Assembly: GCA_964514285.1 (NCBI GenBank)
Contig: CAZEQC010000008.1
Span: 19,578-83,577 of the forward strand
Reading direction: 5' to 3'
Source: SKLM01 sp964514285
GTDB lineage: Bacteria > Chloroflexota > Anaerolineae > B4-G1
DNA: 64,000 nucleotides
In this document: positions 26,598 through 34,187 of the stretch, one piece after another
Position numbering within the stretch: position 1 is the stretch's first letter
How the letters are laid out: the number at the start of each line of letters is the position of its first letter
Translations under genes and position numbers: made by a program
Notes under the pieces: model-generated
Database searches by the model: none
Told to the model about the DNA's origin: nothing
The model's input: the letters and a program-made list of their open reading frames with translations, nothing else

Positions 26598-26667
26598 CTA
26601 ACGAGTTGTCGCGCCCACCTGCCGGTGCGTTGCACCTGATCAGCTTATGTCCACGACAACTCGTTAG
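26598..26667. repeat. 14-bp inverted repeat with internal hairpin
   Basis: CTAACGAGTTGTCG (26598-26611) and its exact reverse complement (26654-26667) flank 42 bases that contain a smaller GGTGC/GCACC hairpin. Both outer flanks also carry the 9-mer ATTCTCGAC. It could be a protein-binding site, a small palindromic element or a cruciform; nothing here tells which. Confidence 0.6.
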
Positions 26668-26690
26668 TGCGCCTATTCTCGACCGTTAGC

Positions 26691-26718
26691 TTGACTTAGG
26701 CGCAGGCCTTGGTATAGT
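26691..26718 (+). promoter_or_regulatory. sigma70-type promoter of the storage-protein gene
   Basis: TTGACT (26691-26696) and TATAGT (26713-26718) are separated by 16 bases. Transcription would start near 26725, about 70 bases before the ATG at 26797. The storage gene is therefore likely transcribed separately from the tup genes. Confidence 0.65.
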
Positions 26719-26796
26719 AAGTCCCTCTGGAGACCTCAACGCTCGTCAGATGAACTACCGTATGCTTATCTCAGACCGAAGCCACAAGGAGGTCGA

Positions 26797-27636
26797 ATGA
26801 CCCTCAAACGTGACGAAAGCGGTCGATTGCACATCGACACGCCCCTTATGGCCGAGTCCCTTATGGACAAGTCACTCCTCGATGCCACCGAGACGGAGAC
26901 CGTCTTTCGTGCCTTGCCCGATCTCAACGTCATCAAATTGGGCGGGCAGAGCATCATCGATCGTGGCCGTGAAGCAGTGCTCCCCCTCGTCGAGGAAATC
27001 GTCACCGCCCGTTCGGAGCACCAACTCCTGGTCACCACCGGTGGCGGAACTCGCAGTCGTCACGCCTATGTCATCGGGATGGATCTGGAGATGCCCACTG
27101 GCGTGCTGGCCAAGCTCGGCTCCAGCATCAGCGAGCAGAACGCCCTCATGCTCTCGATGCTGCTGGCGCCTTACGGAGGCATCAAGATCGGCCACGACGA
27201 CCTGGTCAAGCTGCCCGCCTACATGGCCCTCGGGTCCATTCCCGTCATGCACGCTATGCCACCCTACGGGCTCTGGGAGGAACCGCCCGAGAGGGGCCGC
27301 ATACCACCGCACCGCACGGACAGTGGCGTCTTCCTCACCGCCGAGGTCGTGGGAGCCAGGCGCTGTATCCTGGTCAAAGACGAGCAAGGTTTGTTCACCG
27401 CCGACCCCAAGAAGGATTCCGACGCCGAGTTCATCCCCGAGGTAGAGGTTAGCGAGCTTCTGGAGATGGACCTGGACGACCTGCCCGTGGAGCGCTCTAT
27501 GCTGCGTGCCCTGGTCAGCGCTCGCAGCGTCCACGAGGTATTCATCATCAACGGGCGTGAGCCCGGGAACCTGACTCAAGCGCTTGCCGGGGAGAACCCA
27601 GGGACGCGAATCTATCGCCAAAGCCACTCTCAATGA
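26797..27636 (+). CDS. molybdenum storage protein (MoSto)-like, UMP-kinase fold
   Basis: This 279-residue protein has an amino-acid-kinase fold. The nucleotide site is VIKLGGQSIIDRG (about residues 46-58). The pattern TTGGGTRSRH, GVLAKLGSSISEQNA, MPPYGLWEEP, PPHRTDSGVFL, VKDEQGLFTADP and NGREPGNLTQALAGENPGT follows MosA/MosB of Azotobacter very closely, and not UMP kinase proper. MoSto is a cytoplasmic cage that packs molybdate or tungstate as polyoxometalate clusters using ATP. Only one subunit gene is present, so a homo-oligomer is likely. A perfect AAGGAGG precedes the ATG. Confidence 0.88.
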   Translation: MTLKRDESGRLHIDTPLMAESLMDKSLLDATETETVFRALPDLNVIKLGGQSIIDRGREAVLPLVEEIVTARSEHQLLVTTGGGTRSRHAYVIGMDLEMPTGVLAKLGSSISEQNALMLSMLLAPYGGIKIGHDDLVKLPAYMALGSIPVMHAMPPYGLWEEPPERGRIPPHRTDSGVFLTAEVVGARRCILVKDEQGLFTADPKKDSDAEFIPEVEVSELLEMDLDDLPVERSMLRALVSARSVHEVFIINGREPGNLTQALAGENPGTRIYRQSHSQ

Positions 27637-27641
27637 TCTCT

Positions 27642-28040
27642 CTATGCATCGCTGGCTTCCCCGGCAGGGGTTCGGCCCTCCTTAGCCGCGCGTCCGTCTG
27701 CCAAGCCGCCGACACCACGCGAGCGCCGAGGGCCGCGCGGTTGGGGCGGGGCCACCTCGAACGTCCCCCCCTCGACCTGGAGCGCATAACCTTCGCTCAG
27801 CGCCAACGCCACCTGACGGCGAGCATGGGAGACGATCCGCTGAAAGGTAGAGCGAGAGACGCCCATGCACTCGGCCGCCTCGGCCTGGGTCAGGCCCTCA
27901 AGATCGGCCAATCGCAGGGCCTCTCGCTCCTCCTGCAACAGGGTCACGCGACGCAGCCCATCCAGCGGTACGCCGGCTGGCTTGTAGATAGCCGGTTTCG
28001 GCTTCTGTGGTATGATGCGTCGCTTGCGGGGCCGGCCCAC
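27642..28040 (-). CDS. DUF134 family DNA-binding protein
   Basis: This is a regulator of about 132 residues. It begins MGRPRKRRII, the usual DUF134/UPF0251 N-terminus, and has a sigma70-region-4-like helix-turn-helix (LRLADLEGLTQAEAAECMG, VSRSTFQRIVSHARR). The C-terminal tail is glycine/arginine rich. GTG 28040 is chosen because the family starts there and GAGGGAT lies just upstream; it overlaps the stop of the small gene before it. DUF134 genes often sit with metal-cofactor or Mrp/NifX-type genes. It is convergent with the storage-protein gene, with five bases between them. Confidence 0.85.
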   Translation of the reverse strand: MGRPRKRRIIPQKPKPAIYKPAGVPLDGLRRVTLLQEEREALRLADLEGLTQAEAAECMGVSRSTFQRIVSHARRQVALALSEGYALQVEGGTFEVAPPQPRGPRRSRGVGGLADGRAAKEGRTPAGEASDA

Positions 28041-28041
28041 G

Positions 28042-28275
28042 CTATCCCTCGCTGGGATCGCGACGCCGGCGGCCTTTGCCCTCCTCAGCCCCCTCCCCCC
28101 GAGGAAGATAGACGATCTCGGCCGGGAGATCGGCGGCGAGTTTCTCCAGCTCGGCGCGACGGATGCGCGTCTTGTAGACCCGCAGATCCACGCCGTGCGA
28201 GGCCACGATGGCAAAGCGCGGTCGCCCTGCGCCCTTGCCCACGTGGCGTCGATGACGCACGTACAGCTTACTCAT
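28042..28275 (-). CDS. small basic protein co-transcribed with DUF134
   Basis: This 77-residue protein (MSKLYVRHRRHVGKGAGRPR, then FAIVASHGVDLRVYKTRIRR and PAEIVYLPRGE) ends with a very basic tail. I do not recognise a named family. It has a strong ribosome site in AGGAGGCTCCT, is followed directly by the DUF134 gene, and is first in the operon behind the palindromic operator. It may be a partner or sensor of the regulator. Confidence 0.65.
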   Translation of the reverse strand: MSKLYVRHRRHVGKGAGRPRFAIVASHGVDLRVYKTRIRRAELEKLAADLPAEIVYLPRGEGAEEGKGRRRRDPSEG

Positions 28276-28294
28276 ATCTAGGAGCCTCCTCTTA

Positions 28295-28314
28295 TTTTGA
28301 GCATATACCCAAAA
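28295..28314 (-). promoter_or_regulatory. palindromic operator of the DUF134 operon
   Basis: The 20-base sequence TTTTGAGCATATACCCAAAA is a near-perfect palindrome (TTTTGRGYATATRCYCAAAA). It covers the predicted transcription start of the minus-strand operon, the position expected for repression by the operon's own DNA-binding product. Confidence 0.65.
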
Positions 28315-28316
28315 CT

Positions 28317-28345
28317 AGTATACACGACGTAGAAAGGTCTGTCAA
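28317..28345 (-). promoter_or_regulatory. consensus sigma70 promoter of the DUF134 operon
   Basis: On the minus strand TTGACA (28345-28340) and TATACT (28322-28317) are separated by exactly 17 bases. This is among the best promoters in the window, and it overlaps the region just upstream of the divergent TiaS-like gene. Confidence 0.78.
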
Positions 28346-28380
28346 CCAACGTGAAGCCAGGCGAAACAAGACAAGCACGG

Positions 28381-29097
28381 ATGGTGGAGGAAGCAGGTTT
28401 CTTCATCGGCCTCGACGACACCGACACCCGTGAATCCCGTGGCACTGGCCACCTTGCGCGTCACATCGCCGCTGTGCTGGCGCGCCACTATCCGCTGTTG
28501 GGCGTGACGCGTCACCAGTTGCTCTTCGATCCTCGCGTGCCGTACACCGCGAAGAACAGCTGCGCCGCTATCGTATGCGCGTCGAACGGTCACATCGACC
28601 CCCAGGCATTGATGAGTCGCGTCCAGGCAATCATGCGGAAGCACTTCAACCCCGGCAGCGACCCAGGCCTCTGCATTGCGCCGCTCGGATACGAGCCGCG
28701 CCTTCCCGAGCCGATCACCGCTTTCGGGCGCCGCGCGAAGCAGGAGTTGGTGACTCAAGAGGAAGCCCGCTCCTTGGCCGCCGCTCACGCCATTCCCTTG
28801 GCCGGGCTGGGTGGCAGCGAGGACGGCGTCATCGGCGCGCTGGCCGCCGTCGGCCTGGCGGCTGGCGGAGACGACGGTCGTTATGTGATGGTCGGACGTT
28901 CCAGGGACCTCCAGGGCCTTCAGCCGATCACCGCCGTGCTGGAGGCGGGCATCGCCGATGTGCGCACTCTCGACGGCCGCCCGGTGACTGCGGGCCTCAT
29001 CCTCAGCGACAAACTGCGCCCCGCGCGGCGTGGCGCCCAGCCGATCGCCTTCGTCGAGTGGGCTGAGGGGCACTGGCGTCCTCTCAAGCTCGATTGA
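28381..29097 (+). CDS. TiaS-N-terminal-like (COG1571-related) protein
   Basis: The protein has 238 residues, or 248 if GTG 28351 is used. It opens with FFIGLDDTDTRESRGTGHLAR, the pattern of the N-terminal domain of archaeal tRNA-Ile agmatidine synthetase TiaS. The zinc and OB-fold parts of TiaS are absent. Bacterial short forms have no known function. It stands between the DUF134 operon, which is divergent, and moaA, which follows 21 bases later, so it is probably the first gene of the cofactor operon. Confidence 0.7.
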   Translation: MVEEAGFFIGLDDTDTRESRGTGHLARHIAAVLARHYPLLGVTRHQLLFDPRVPYTAKNSCAAIVCASNGHIDPQALMSRVQAIMRKHFNPGSDPGLCIAPLGYEPRLPEPITAFGRRAKQELVTQEEARSLAAAHAIPLAGLGGSEDGVIGALAAVGLAAGGDDGRYVMVGRSRDLQGLQPITAVLEAGIADVRTLDGRPVTAGLILSDKLRPARRGAQPIAFVEWAEGHWRPLKLD

Positions 29098-29118
29098 AGA
29101 AGCGTTAAGGAGCCCTCG

Positions 29119-30117
29119 ATGGCCCATCTCGACGCCTACAACCGCCCCATCAGCTACTTGCGGATCTCAGTCACCGATCGCTGTAACTTGCGCTGCATCT
29201 ACTGTATGCCGGATGAGGGCGTCCCATCCGTCAGCCATCATCGCATCCTGCGCTACGAGGAGATCGAGACCATCGTCCACGCCGCAGCCGATCTGGGGAT
29301 CACTAAGGTACGGCTCACCGGCGGCGAGCCGCTCGTCCGGCACGGCATCGTCGATCTGGTGCGTAAGATCGCCCGCATCCCCGGCATCGACGATCTGGCC
29401 ATGACCACCAACGGCATCCTGCTGGCTCGCTACGCTCAGCATCTCTCCGACGCTGGGCTCCACCGGGTCAACATCAGCTTGGACACCCTCGACCCAGAGC
29501 GCTTCCGCCACATCACCCGCCGCGGCGAGCTGCAGGACGTCCTATCCGGCATTGAGGCCGCCCGGGCGGCTGGCCTGCGCCCCATCAAGATCAACACCGT
29601 CGTGATCCGCGGGATGAACGCTGACGAGGTCGTCGACCTCGCTGCCAAGACGCTGGAGGCTGGATGGTGGAACATCCGTTTCATTGAGCTGATGCCGGTC
29701 GGCGACGGCGAACTGATGAACACGGCGTGGGAAGAGCAGGTCGTGACGGTCCCGGAGATTCGCCAGCGGATCGAGACGGCACTGGGCGAACTGGAGCCCG
29801 TCAAGATGCGCGTCGGCAGCGGCCCTGCCCGTTACTACCAGCTTCCGGGGGCGAAGGGCACCATTGGCTTCATCAGCCCCATCAGCCAGCACTTCTGCTA
29901 CCGCTGCAACCGCTTGCGACTCACTGCTGACGGACAGCTGCGCCCCTGCCTGCTCTCCGATCAGGAGCTCGACCTGCGCACCCCGCTGCGCCAGGGCGCC
30001 GGAGCTAATCAGATCAAGGCCCTGATCATCGAGGCCATCAACCGTAAGCCTATGCGCCACCATCTGGATGAGCACCTCCATCCAGAGCGGCGCGCCATGT
30101 CACAGATCGGAGGATAG
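29119..30117 (+). CDS. moaA: GTP 3',8-cyclase MoaA
   Basis: This radical SAM enzyme makes the first committed step of molybdopterin synthesis from GTP. It has 332 residues with the SAM cluster ligands Cys22, Cys26 and Cys29 in DRCNLRCIYCM, and TGGEPLVRHG. The second cluster is in FCYRCNRLRLTADGQLRPCLL. The C-terminus ends in the required Gly-Gly. The start ATG has AAGGAG about nine bases upstream. Confidence 0.97.
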   Translation: MAHLDAYNRPISYLRISVTDRCNLRCIYCMPDEGVPSVSHHRILRYEEIETIVHAAADLGITKVRLTGGEPLVRHGIVDLVRKIARIPGIDDLAMTTNGILLARYAQHLSDAGLHRVNISLDTLDPERFRHITRRGELQDVLSGIEAARAAGLRPIKINTVVIRGMNADEVVDLAAKTLEAGWWNIRFIELMPVGDGELMNTAWEEQVVTVPEIRQRIETALGELEPVKMRVGSGPARYYQLPGAKGTIGFISPISQHFCYRCNRLRLTADGQLRPCLLSDQELDLRTPLRQGAGANQIKALIIEAINRKPMRHHLDEHLHPERRAMSQIGG

Positions 30118-30120
30118 GAG

Positions 30121-30609
30121 TTGGACACACGCCAAGTCGTCCGCCTGCGGGTTCACGAAGGCTACTGGGGCCATGACTGGAACTGCGCCGTCACGACGCT
30201 CCGCATCCTCAGCGAGGTCTTCGATATCTCCCTTCATCGGCAGGTGCTCGACGGGGCCCTGGGTATGCACGGGGCCGGGGGCTATCGCGCTCAGTGTGGC
30301 TTGGTGGAGGGTGCCCTTATGGCCATCGGAATCCTTGGCAAGGCCAGAGGGCTCGACGACGACGCCGTCGTGGAGGCGTGTTACCGCTTTGCCGAGGCCT
30401 TCGAGGATCGCTTCGGCAGCCTGCTCTGCCAAGAGTTGCGGCCCGAGGGATTCAGCCCCGACAATCCGCCCCACCTGTGCGAGGAACTGACGCGAAGAGC
30501 GATCCTCTTCGACATCCAGGTCATAGGCGACGAGCTAATCAGAAAGAAGGAGAGGGAGAGAGCAGAGGGGGTGCCGACCGACCCTCTCGACCCCTACAGT
30601 GAACGATGA
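30121..30609 (+). CDS. C_GCAxxG_C_C family protein
   Basis: This 162-residue protein shows the spaced cysteine/glycine pattern of the C_GCAxxG_C_C family: WNCAVTTLRIL, then GAGGYRAQCGLVEGALMAIG, and the paired cysteines in LLCQELRPEGFSPDNPPHLCEELT. The family is thought to be redox active or metal binding, but its function is unknown. It starts with TTG three bases after moaA behind GGAGG, and overlaps moaC by four bases, so it is inside the cofactor operon. Confidence 0.82.
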   Translation: MDTRQVVRLRVHEGYWGHDWNCAVTTLRILSEVFDISLHRQVLDGALGMHGAGGYRAQCGLVEGALMAIGILGKARGLDDDAVVEACYRFAEAFEDRFGSLLCQELRPEGFSPDNPPHLCEELTRRAILFDIQVIGDELIRKKERERAEGVPTDPLDPYSER

Positions 30610-31088
30610 GCCTTTCACACGTGGACGAAGAAGGACGCATCCGCATGGTCGGCGTGGGTCACAAACCCGACACCGTGCGTCTGGCCGTCGCCAAGGGCGA
30701 GGTACGGATGAGGTCAGAGACACTGCGCCTCATCGCTCAGGGCGAAGCACCCAAAGGGGATGTGCTGAATACGGCGCGGATTGCCGGCATTATGGCTGCC
30801 AAACGCACCCACGAGCTTATCCCCCTCTGTCACCCCCTGCCGCTCACCAAGGTCGACGTCGATTTCGCCATCGACCCGGACGCTTCGCGAGTCGTCATCA
30901 CGGCCACGGCCCGCTGCACCGGCAAGACGGGCGTGGAGATGGAGGCCCTTACTGCCGTCAGCGTCGCCGCCCTGACCGTCTACGATATGGCCAAGGCGGT
31001 TGAGAAGACGATGGAGATAGGCCGGATTCGCTTGGTGACTAAGACAGGTGGGAAGAGCGGGGACTGGGAACGTGAGGATGACGTATGA
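30606..31088 (+). CDS. moaC: cyclic pyranopterin monophosphate synthase MoaC
   Basis: The enzyme turns the MoaA product into cyclic pyranopterin monophosphate. The 160 residues show GRIRMVGVGHKPDT, LIPLCHPLPLTKVDVDF, GVEMEALTAVSVAALTVYDM and KTGGKSGDW, all typical. It overlaps both neighbours by four bases. Confidence 0.96.
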   Translation: MSLSHVDEEGRIRMVGVGHKPDTVRLAVAKGEVRMRSETLRLIAQGEAPKGDVLNTARIAGIMAAKRTHELIPLCHPLPLTKVDVDFAIDPDASRVVITATARCTGKTGVEMEALTAVSVAALTVYDMAKAVEKTMEIGRIRLVTKTGGKSGDWEREDDV

Positions 31089-31378
31089 CAATGAGGAAGG
31101 AGAACGGAGGGCGAAGCGTGGAAGAGAAACTCATTCGGGTGCGGGTCAAGTTCTTCGCTGCACCGCGGCAGGCCCTGGGCACCGACGAGATCGATCTCGA
31201 TATCGCAGTGGGCTCGACGGTCAAGGATCTCATCCGCGTGCTGCGGGACAGATATCCGGTCCTGGAAAGCTATACCCGCTTCCTCAACGTGGCCGTCAAC
31301 CGCGCCTATGTCGGTATGCAGACCGAACTCCACGATGGCGACGAGGTCGCCTGTCTGCCTCCGGTAGGCGGGGGGTAA
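31085..31378 (+). CDS. moaD: molybdopterin synthase sulfur carrier subunit MoaD
   Basis: This ubiquitin-like carrier (up to 97 residues) ends LPPVGGG, giving the Gly-Gly terminus that is thiocarboxylated. ATG 31085 overlaps the moaC stop codon. A GTG at 31118 with GGAGGG before it would give an 86-residue protein closer to the usual length; either is possible. Confidence 0.9.
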   Translation: MTMRKENGGRSVEEKLIRVRVKFFAAPRQALGTDEIDLDIAVGSTVKDLIRVLRDRYPVLESYTRFLNVAVNRAYVGMQTELHDGDEVACLPPVGGG

Positions 31379-31381
31379 GCT

Positions 31382-31837
31382 ATGAAGCTCTTTGAGATAA
31401 CGACAGCGCCGCTCTCCGTCGACGACGTCGTCGCTCGCCTCGCCCGCCCGTCCATTGGCGCCGTCACCACCTTTGTCGGGGTGGTGCGCGGCGAGACCGA
31501 CGGGCGCGAGACCCGGCGACTCGAGTACGAGGCGTACCCCGAGATGGCCGAGGAGCAGCTCCAGCGGATCGGCGACGAGATCCGTCGGCGGTGGCCCACG
31601 ATTCGCCAGGTGGCCATCGTCCACCGCATCGGACACCTGCAAATCGGGGAGACCATCGTCGTCATCGCCGTATCATCCCCTCACCGTCAGGAGACCTTCG
31701 CCGCGACGCACTATGCCATCGATCGGCTCAAGGAGATCGTGCCCATCTGGAAGAAGGAGGTCTGGAAGGACGGAGAGGCTTGGCGGAGTGAGCAGACAGA
31801 GAGCAAGCGAGCACAGGAGCAGGAGGAGAGAGAATAG
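31382..31837 (+). CDS. moaE: molybdopterin synthase catalytic subunit MoaE
   Basis: This 151-residue protein inserts the dithiolene sulfurs together with MoaD. Typical parts are GAVTTFVGVVRGET, LEYEAYPEMAEEQL, VAIVHRIGHLQIGE and PIWKKEVWKDGEAW. The C-terminal stretch is charged and low in complexity. It sits three bases after moaD. Confidence 0.96.
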   Translation: MKLFEITTAPLSVDDVVARLARPSIGAVTTFVGVVRGETDGRETRRLEYEAYPEMAEEQLQRIGDEIRRRWPTIRQVAIVHRIGHLQIGETIVVIAVSSPHRQETFAATHYAIDRLKEIVPIWKKEVWKDGEAWRSEQTESKRAQEQEERE

Positions 31838-33063
31838 TGGAACCCATGCTGAGCTTGGAAGAGGCCCAAGAACGAGTACTGAGCGTGTTTGAACCGGTGG
31901 AGACGGAGTGCGTGCCCATCCTCAAAGCCGCCGGACGCGTGCTGGCCGAGGATGCCTACGCCGACGCGGATATCCCTCCCCACGCCAACTCGTCCATGGA
32001 CGGCTTCGCCGTCCGGGCTGTCGATACTGCCGCTGCTGATCCAGGCGATCCCGCCCAGCTGCGCATCATCGGTGATCTGCCCGCCGGCTACGTCCCCGAG
32101 CGGGCCGTGAAGCCCGGCACGGCCATCCGCATCATGACCGGCGCGCCGCTCCCACCGGGTGCCGATGCCGTGGTCAAGGTCGAGGATACAGAGACCCAGG
32201 ATGACGCCGTGCACATCCTCACCGCAGTCGAGCCTGGCAACTACGTCCGGCCGGCCGGCGAGGACGTGCGCCAGGGCTCCCTCGTCCTCCGCCACGGGAC
32301 GCGACTCCGCCCTCAGGAGATCGGCATGCTGGCTGGGCTGGGACACGAGCAGGTCACCGTGGCCCGTAAACCCCGCGTGGCGATCCTCGCCACGGGAGAT
32401 GAGTTGGTGGGCATCGACGAACCTCTCCTCCCAGGCAAGATTCGCAACACCAACACCTACTCGAACGCGGCCCAGGTTCTCGAGCACGGCGGCGAGCCCA
32501 TCCTCCTCGGAATCGCCCGCGATCGCGTCGAGGAGCTGACGGCCAAGATCAGGGCCGGGCTGGATCAAGGTGTCGATCTCTTCCTCACCTCCGGCGGCGT
32601 CTCCGTCGGGGACTTTGACCTGGTGAAGGAGGTGCTGGCCACCGAGGGGCAGATGGCCTTCTGGCGTGTGCGGATGAAGCCGGGCAAGCCCCTGGCGTTC
32701 GGAGACGTCGGCGGCGTCCCGGTGCTCGGACTACCCGGCAACCCCGTGTCGGTCATGGTCTCCTTTGAGATGTTCGTCCGCCCCGCCCTTCTGAGGATGC
32801 AGGGCGCAGTGGACTGGCGCCGTCCCACCGTCGAAGCCACCCTGGTGGACGAGATCAAGCAAAAGGACGAGAGGCGCCACTTCGTCCGCGTCCACCTCGT
32901 CTGGGACGAGGGATCCTATCGCGCCTACCTCACCGGCGCCCAGGGGTCGGGCATCCTCAGCTCTATGGTCAAAGCCAACGCTCTGGCCATCATCCCTGAG
33001 GACTGGGATCACGCCCCGGCTGGAGCGCGCGTGGAGGTGATGATGCTGGAGTGTCAGAGGTGA
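31837..33063 (+). CDS. moeA: molybdopterin molybdenumtransferase MoeA
   Basis: MoeA inserts molybdate (or, in related proteins, tungstate) into adenylated molybdopterin. The 408 residues contain PPHANSSMDGFAVRA, GTAIRIMTGAPLPPGADAVV, TGDELV, TSGGVSVGDFD, MKPGKPLAFG and GLPGNPVSVMVSFEMFVRP. GTG 31837 overlaps the moaE stop; an ATG three codons later is the alternative. No mogA/moaB adenylyltransferase is seen in the window. Confidence 0.96.
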   Translation: MEPMLSLEEAQERVLSVFEPVETECVPILKAAGRVLAEDAYADADIPPHANSSMDGFAVRAVDTAAADPGDPAQLRIIGDLPAGYVPERAVKPGTAIRIMTGAPLPPGADAVVKVEDTETQDDAVHILTAVEPGNYVRPAGEDVRQGSLVLRHGTRLRPQEIGMLAGLGHEQVTVARKPRVAILATGDELVGIDEPLLPGKIRNTNTYSNAAQVLEHGGEPILLGIARDRVEELTAKIRAGLDQGVDLFLTSGGVSVGDFDLVKEVLATEGQMAFWRVRMKPGKPLAFGDVGGVPVLGLPGNPVSVMVSFEMFVRPALLRMQGAVDWRRPTVEATLVDEIKQKDERRHFVRVHLVWDEGSYRAYLTGAQGSGILSSMVKANALAIIPEDWDHAPAGARVEVMMLECQR

Positions 33064-34031
33064 ATGGAGCGACGTCCGTGCGCGGCTACGGTATCGCTTT
33101 GGCCAGCACCGCCATCTGGTCCGCCTCGGCCGTCTTCATCAGCCACCTGTCCACTCGTTTCCACATGCCGCCCTTGGTGCTGGCCTTCTGGCGCGACTTC
33201 CTGGTGACGTGCACGCTTGCCGGGACCCTGATCCTCTTCGCGCCACAACACCTCCGTCTAGGCTGCCCTCCGCCCGCGCGCCGGCACGTTCCCTTCTTCA
33301 TCCTCTACGGCTTCCTCCTGGCGATCTTCAACAGTTTGTGGACCATCTCCGTGGTCCTAAACGGCCCGTCGGTGGCCACCGTCCTTGGCTACATCTCGCC
33401 CGCTTTCACCGGCCTGATTGGCTGGTACTGGTTTGACGAGCGTCTCACAGCACCGAAGATCGTAGCCATTCTTCTCAGTCTCATCGGCTGCGTCTTCGCC
33501 TCCGGCGCCAATGATCCAACGGTCTGGCAGGGCAACGCCGTGGGCATTATCCTTGGACTCGGAACCGGCTTGGTCTTCGCCTTCTACAGCCTGATGGGCA
33601 AGGCCTCCGCAAGCAAGAACATCAACCCCTGGCAGGCCACGCTCTACACCTTCGCTTTCGGCTCGGGATTCCTGTTGTTGCTCCAACGCCCTGGGACCCT
33701 CTTCTGGCTCTCTCGTCCCCTGGCCCAGGGCCCTGCCGGGTGGCGCGAGGCTGCCCTGGGTTGGGGCACCCTGCTACTGCTCGCCATCGGGCCTACCTTG
33801 GGTGGCTACGGCCTCTACACCGTCAGTCTCACGCACCTGCCGGCCTCAACGGCGAGCTTAATCCTGACCCTCGAGCCCGCCATGACGGCCGTTCTGGCCT
33901 TCTTCTTCCTGAACGAGCGTTTGACCCAGTCTCAGCTCGTCGGCGGTGCCGTCATCCTGGCGGGCGTCTTCATCCTCCGCTTCAGCGATCGTCAAACCGT
34001 CAGAGCGCACCAGCCCGTCCTCCAGGACTAG
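33051..34031 (+). CDS. EamA-type drug/metabolite transporter
   Basis: This 326-residue protein has about ten hydrophobic segments forming two EamA repeats (about 13-145 and 165-310). The end of the second repeat (LPASTASLILTLEPAMTAVLAFFFLNERL) is typical. The start could be GTG 33051, GTG 33060 or another nearby codon; all overlap moeA. The substrate is unknown and a link to cofactor export is not supported. Confidence 0.88.
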   Translation: MSEVNGATSVRGYGIALASTAIWSASAVFISHLSTRFHMPPLVLAFWRDFLVTCTLAGTLILFAPQHLRLGCPPPARRHVPFFILYGFLLAIFNSLWTISVVLNGPSVATVLGYISPAFTGLIGWYWFDERLTAPKIVAILLSLIGCVFASGANDPTVWQGNAVGIILGLGTGLVFAFYSLMGKASASKNINPWQATLYTFAFGSGFLLLLQRPGTLFWLSRPLAQGPAGWREAALGWGTLLLLAIGPTLGGYGLYTVSLTHLPASTASLILTLEPAMTAVLAFFFLNERLTQSQLVGGAVILAGVFILRFSDRQTVRAHQPVLQD

Positions 34032-34076
34032 CCAACGGATCTCTCCTTAGCCCGGCGACCCGCCCTAGGACGCTCT

Positions 34077-34130
34077 GAGCCGTCCCATGGTGGCCCAGCC
34101 CAAGGAGCTCTGGCCCACCATGGGACGCTC
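34077..34130. terminator. long hairpin between convergent genes
   Basis: A 13-bp perfect stem (34081-34093 with 34115-34127) is extended inside by CCAG/CTGG and outside by GAG/CTC. It lies between the converging EamA and holin-like genes, so it probably acts in both directions. Confidence 0.7.
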
Positions 34131-34149
34131 CGGCCCCCCTACGACGCTC

Positions 34150-34172
34150 GGGCTGGATTCGCAATCCAGCCC
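34150..34172. terminator. 10-bp hairpin between convergent genes
   Basis: GGGCTGGATT (34150-34159) pairs perfectly with AATCCAGCCC (34163-34172) around a three-base loop, 16 bases beyond the end of the holin-like gene. It is likely that gene's terminator. Confidence 0.6.
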
Positions 34173-34187
34173 ATTCCCCCCAACTAC

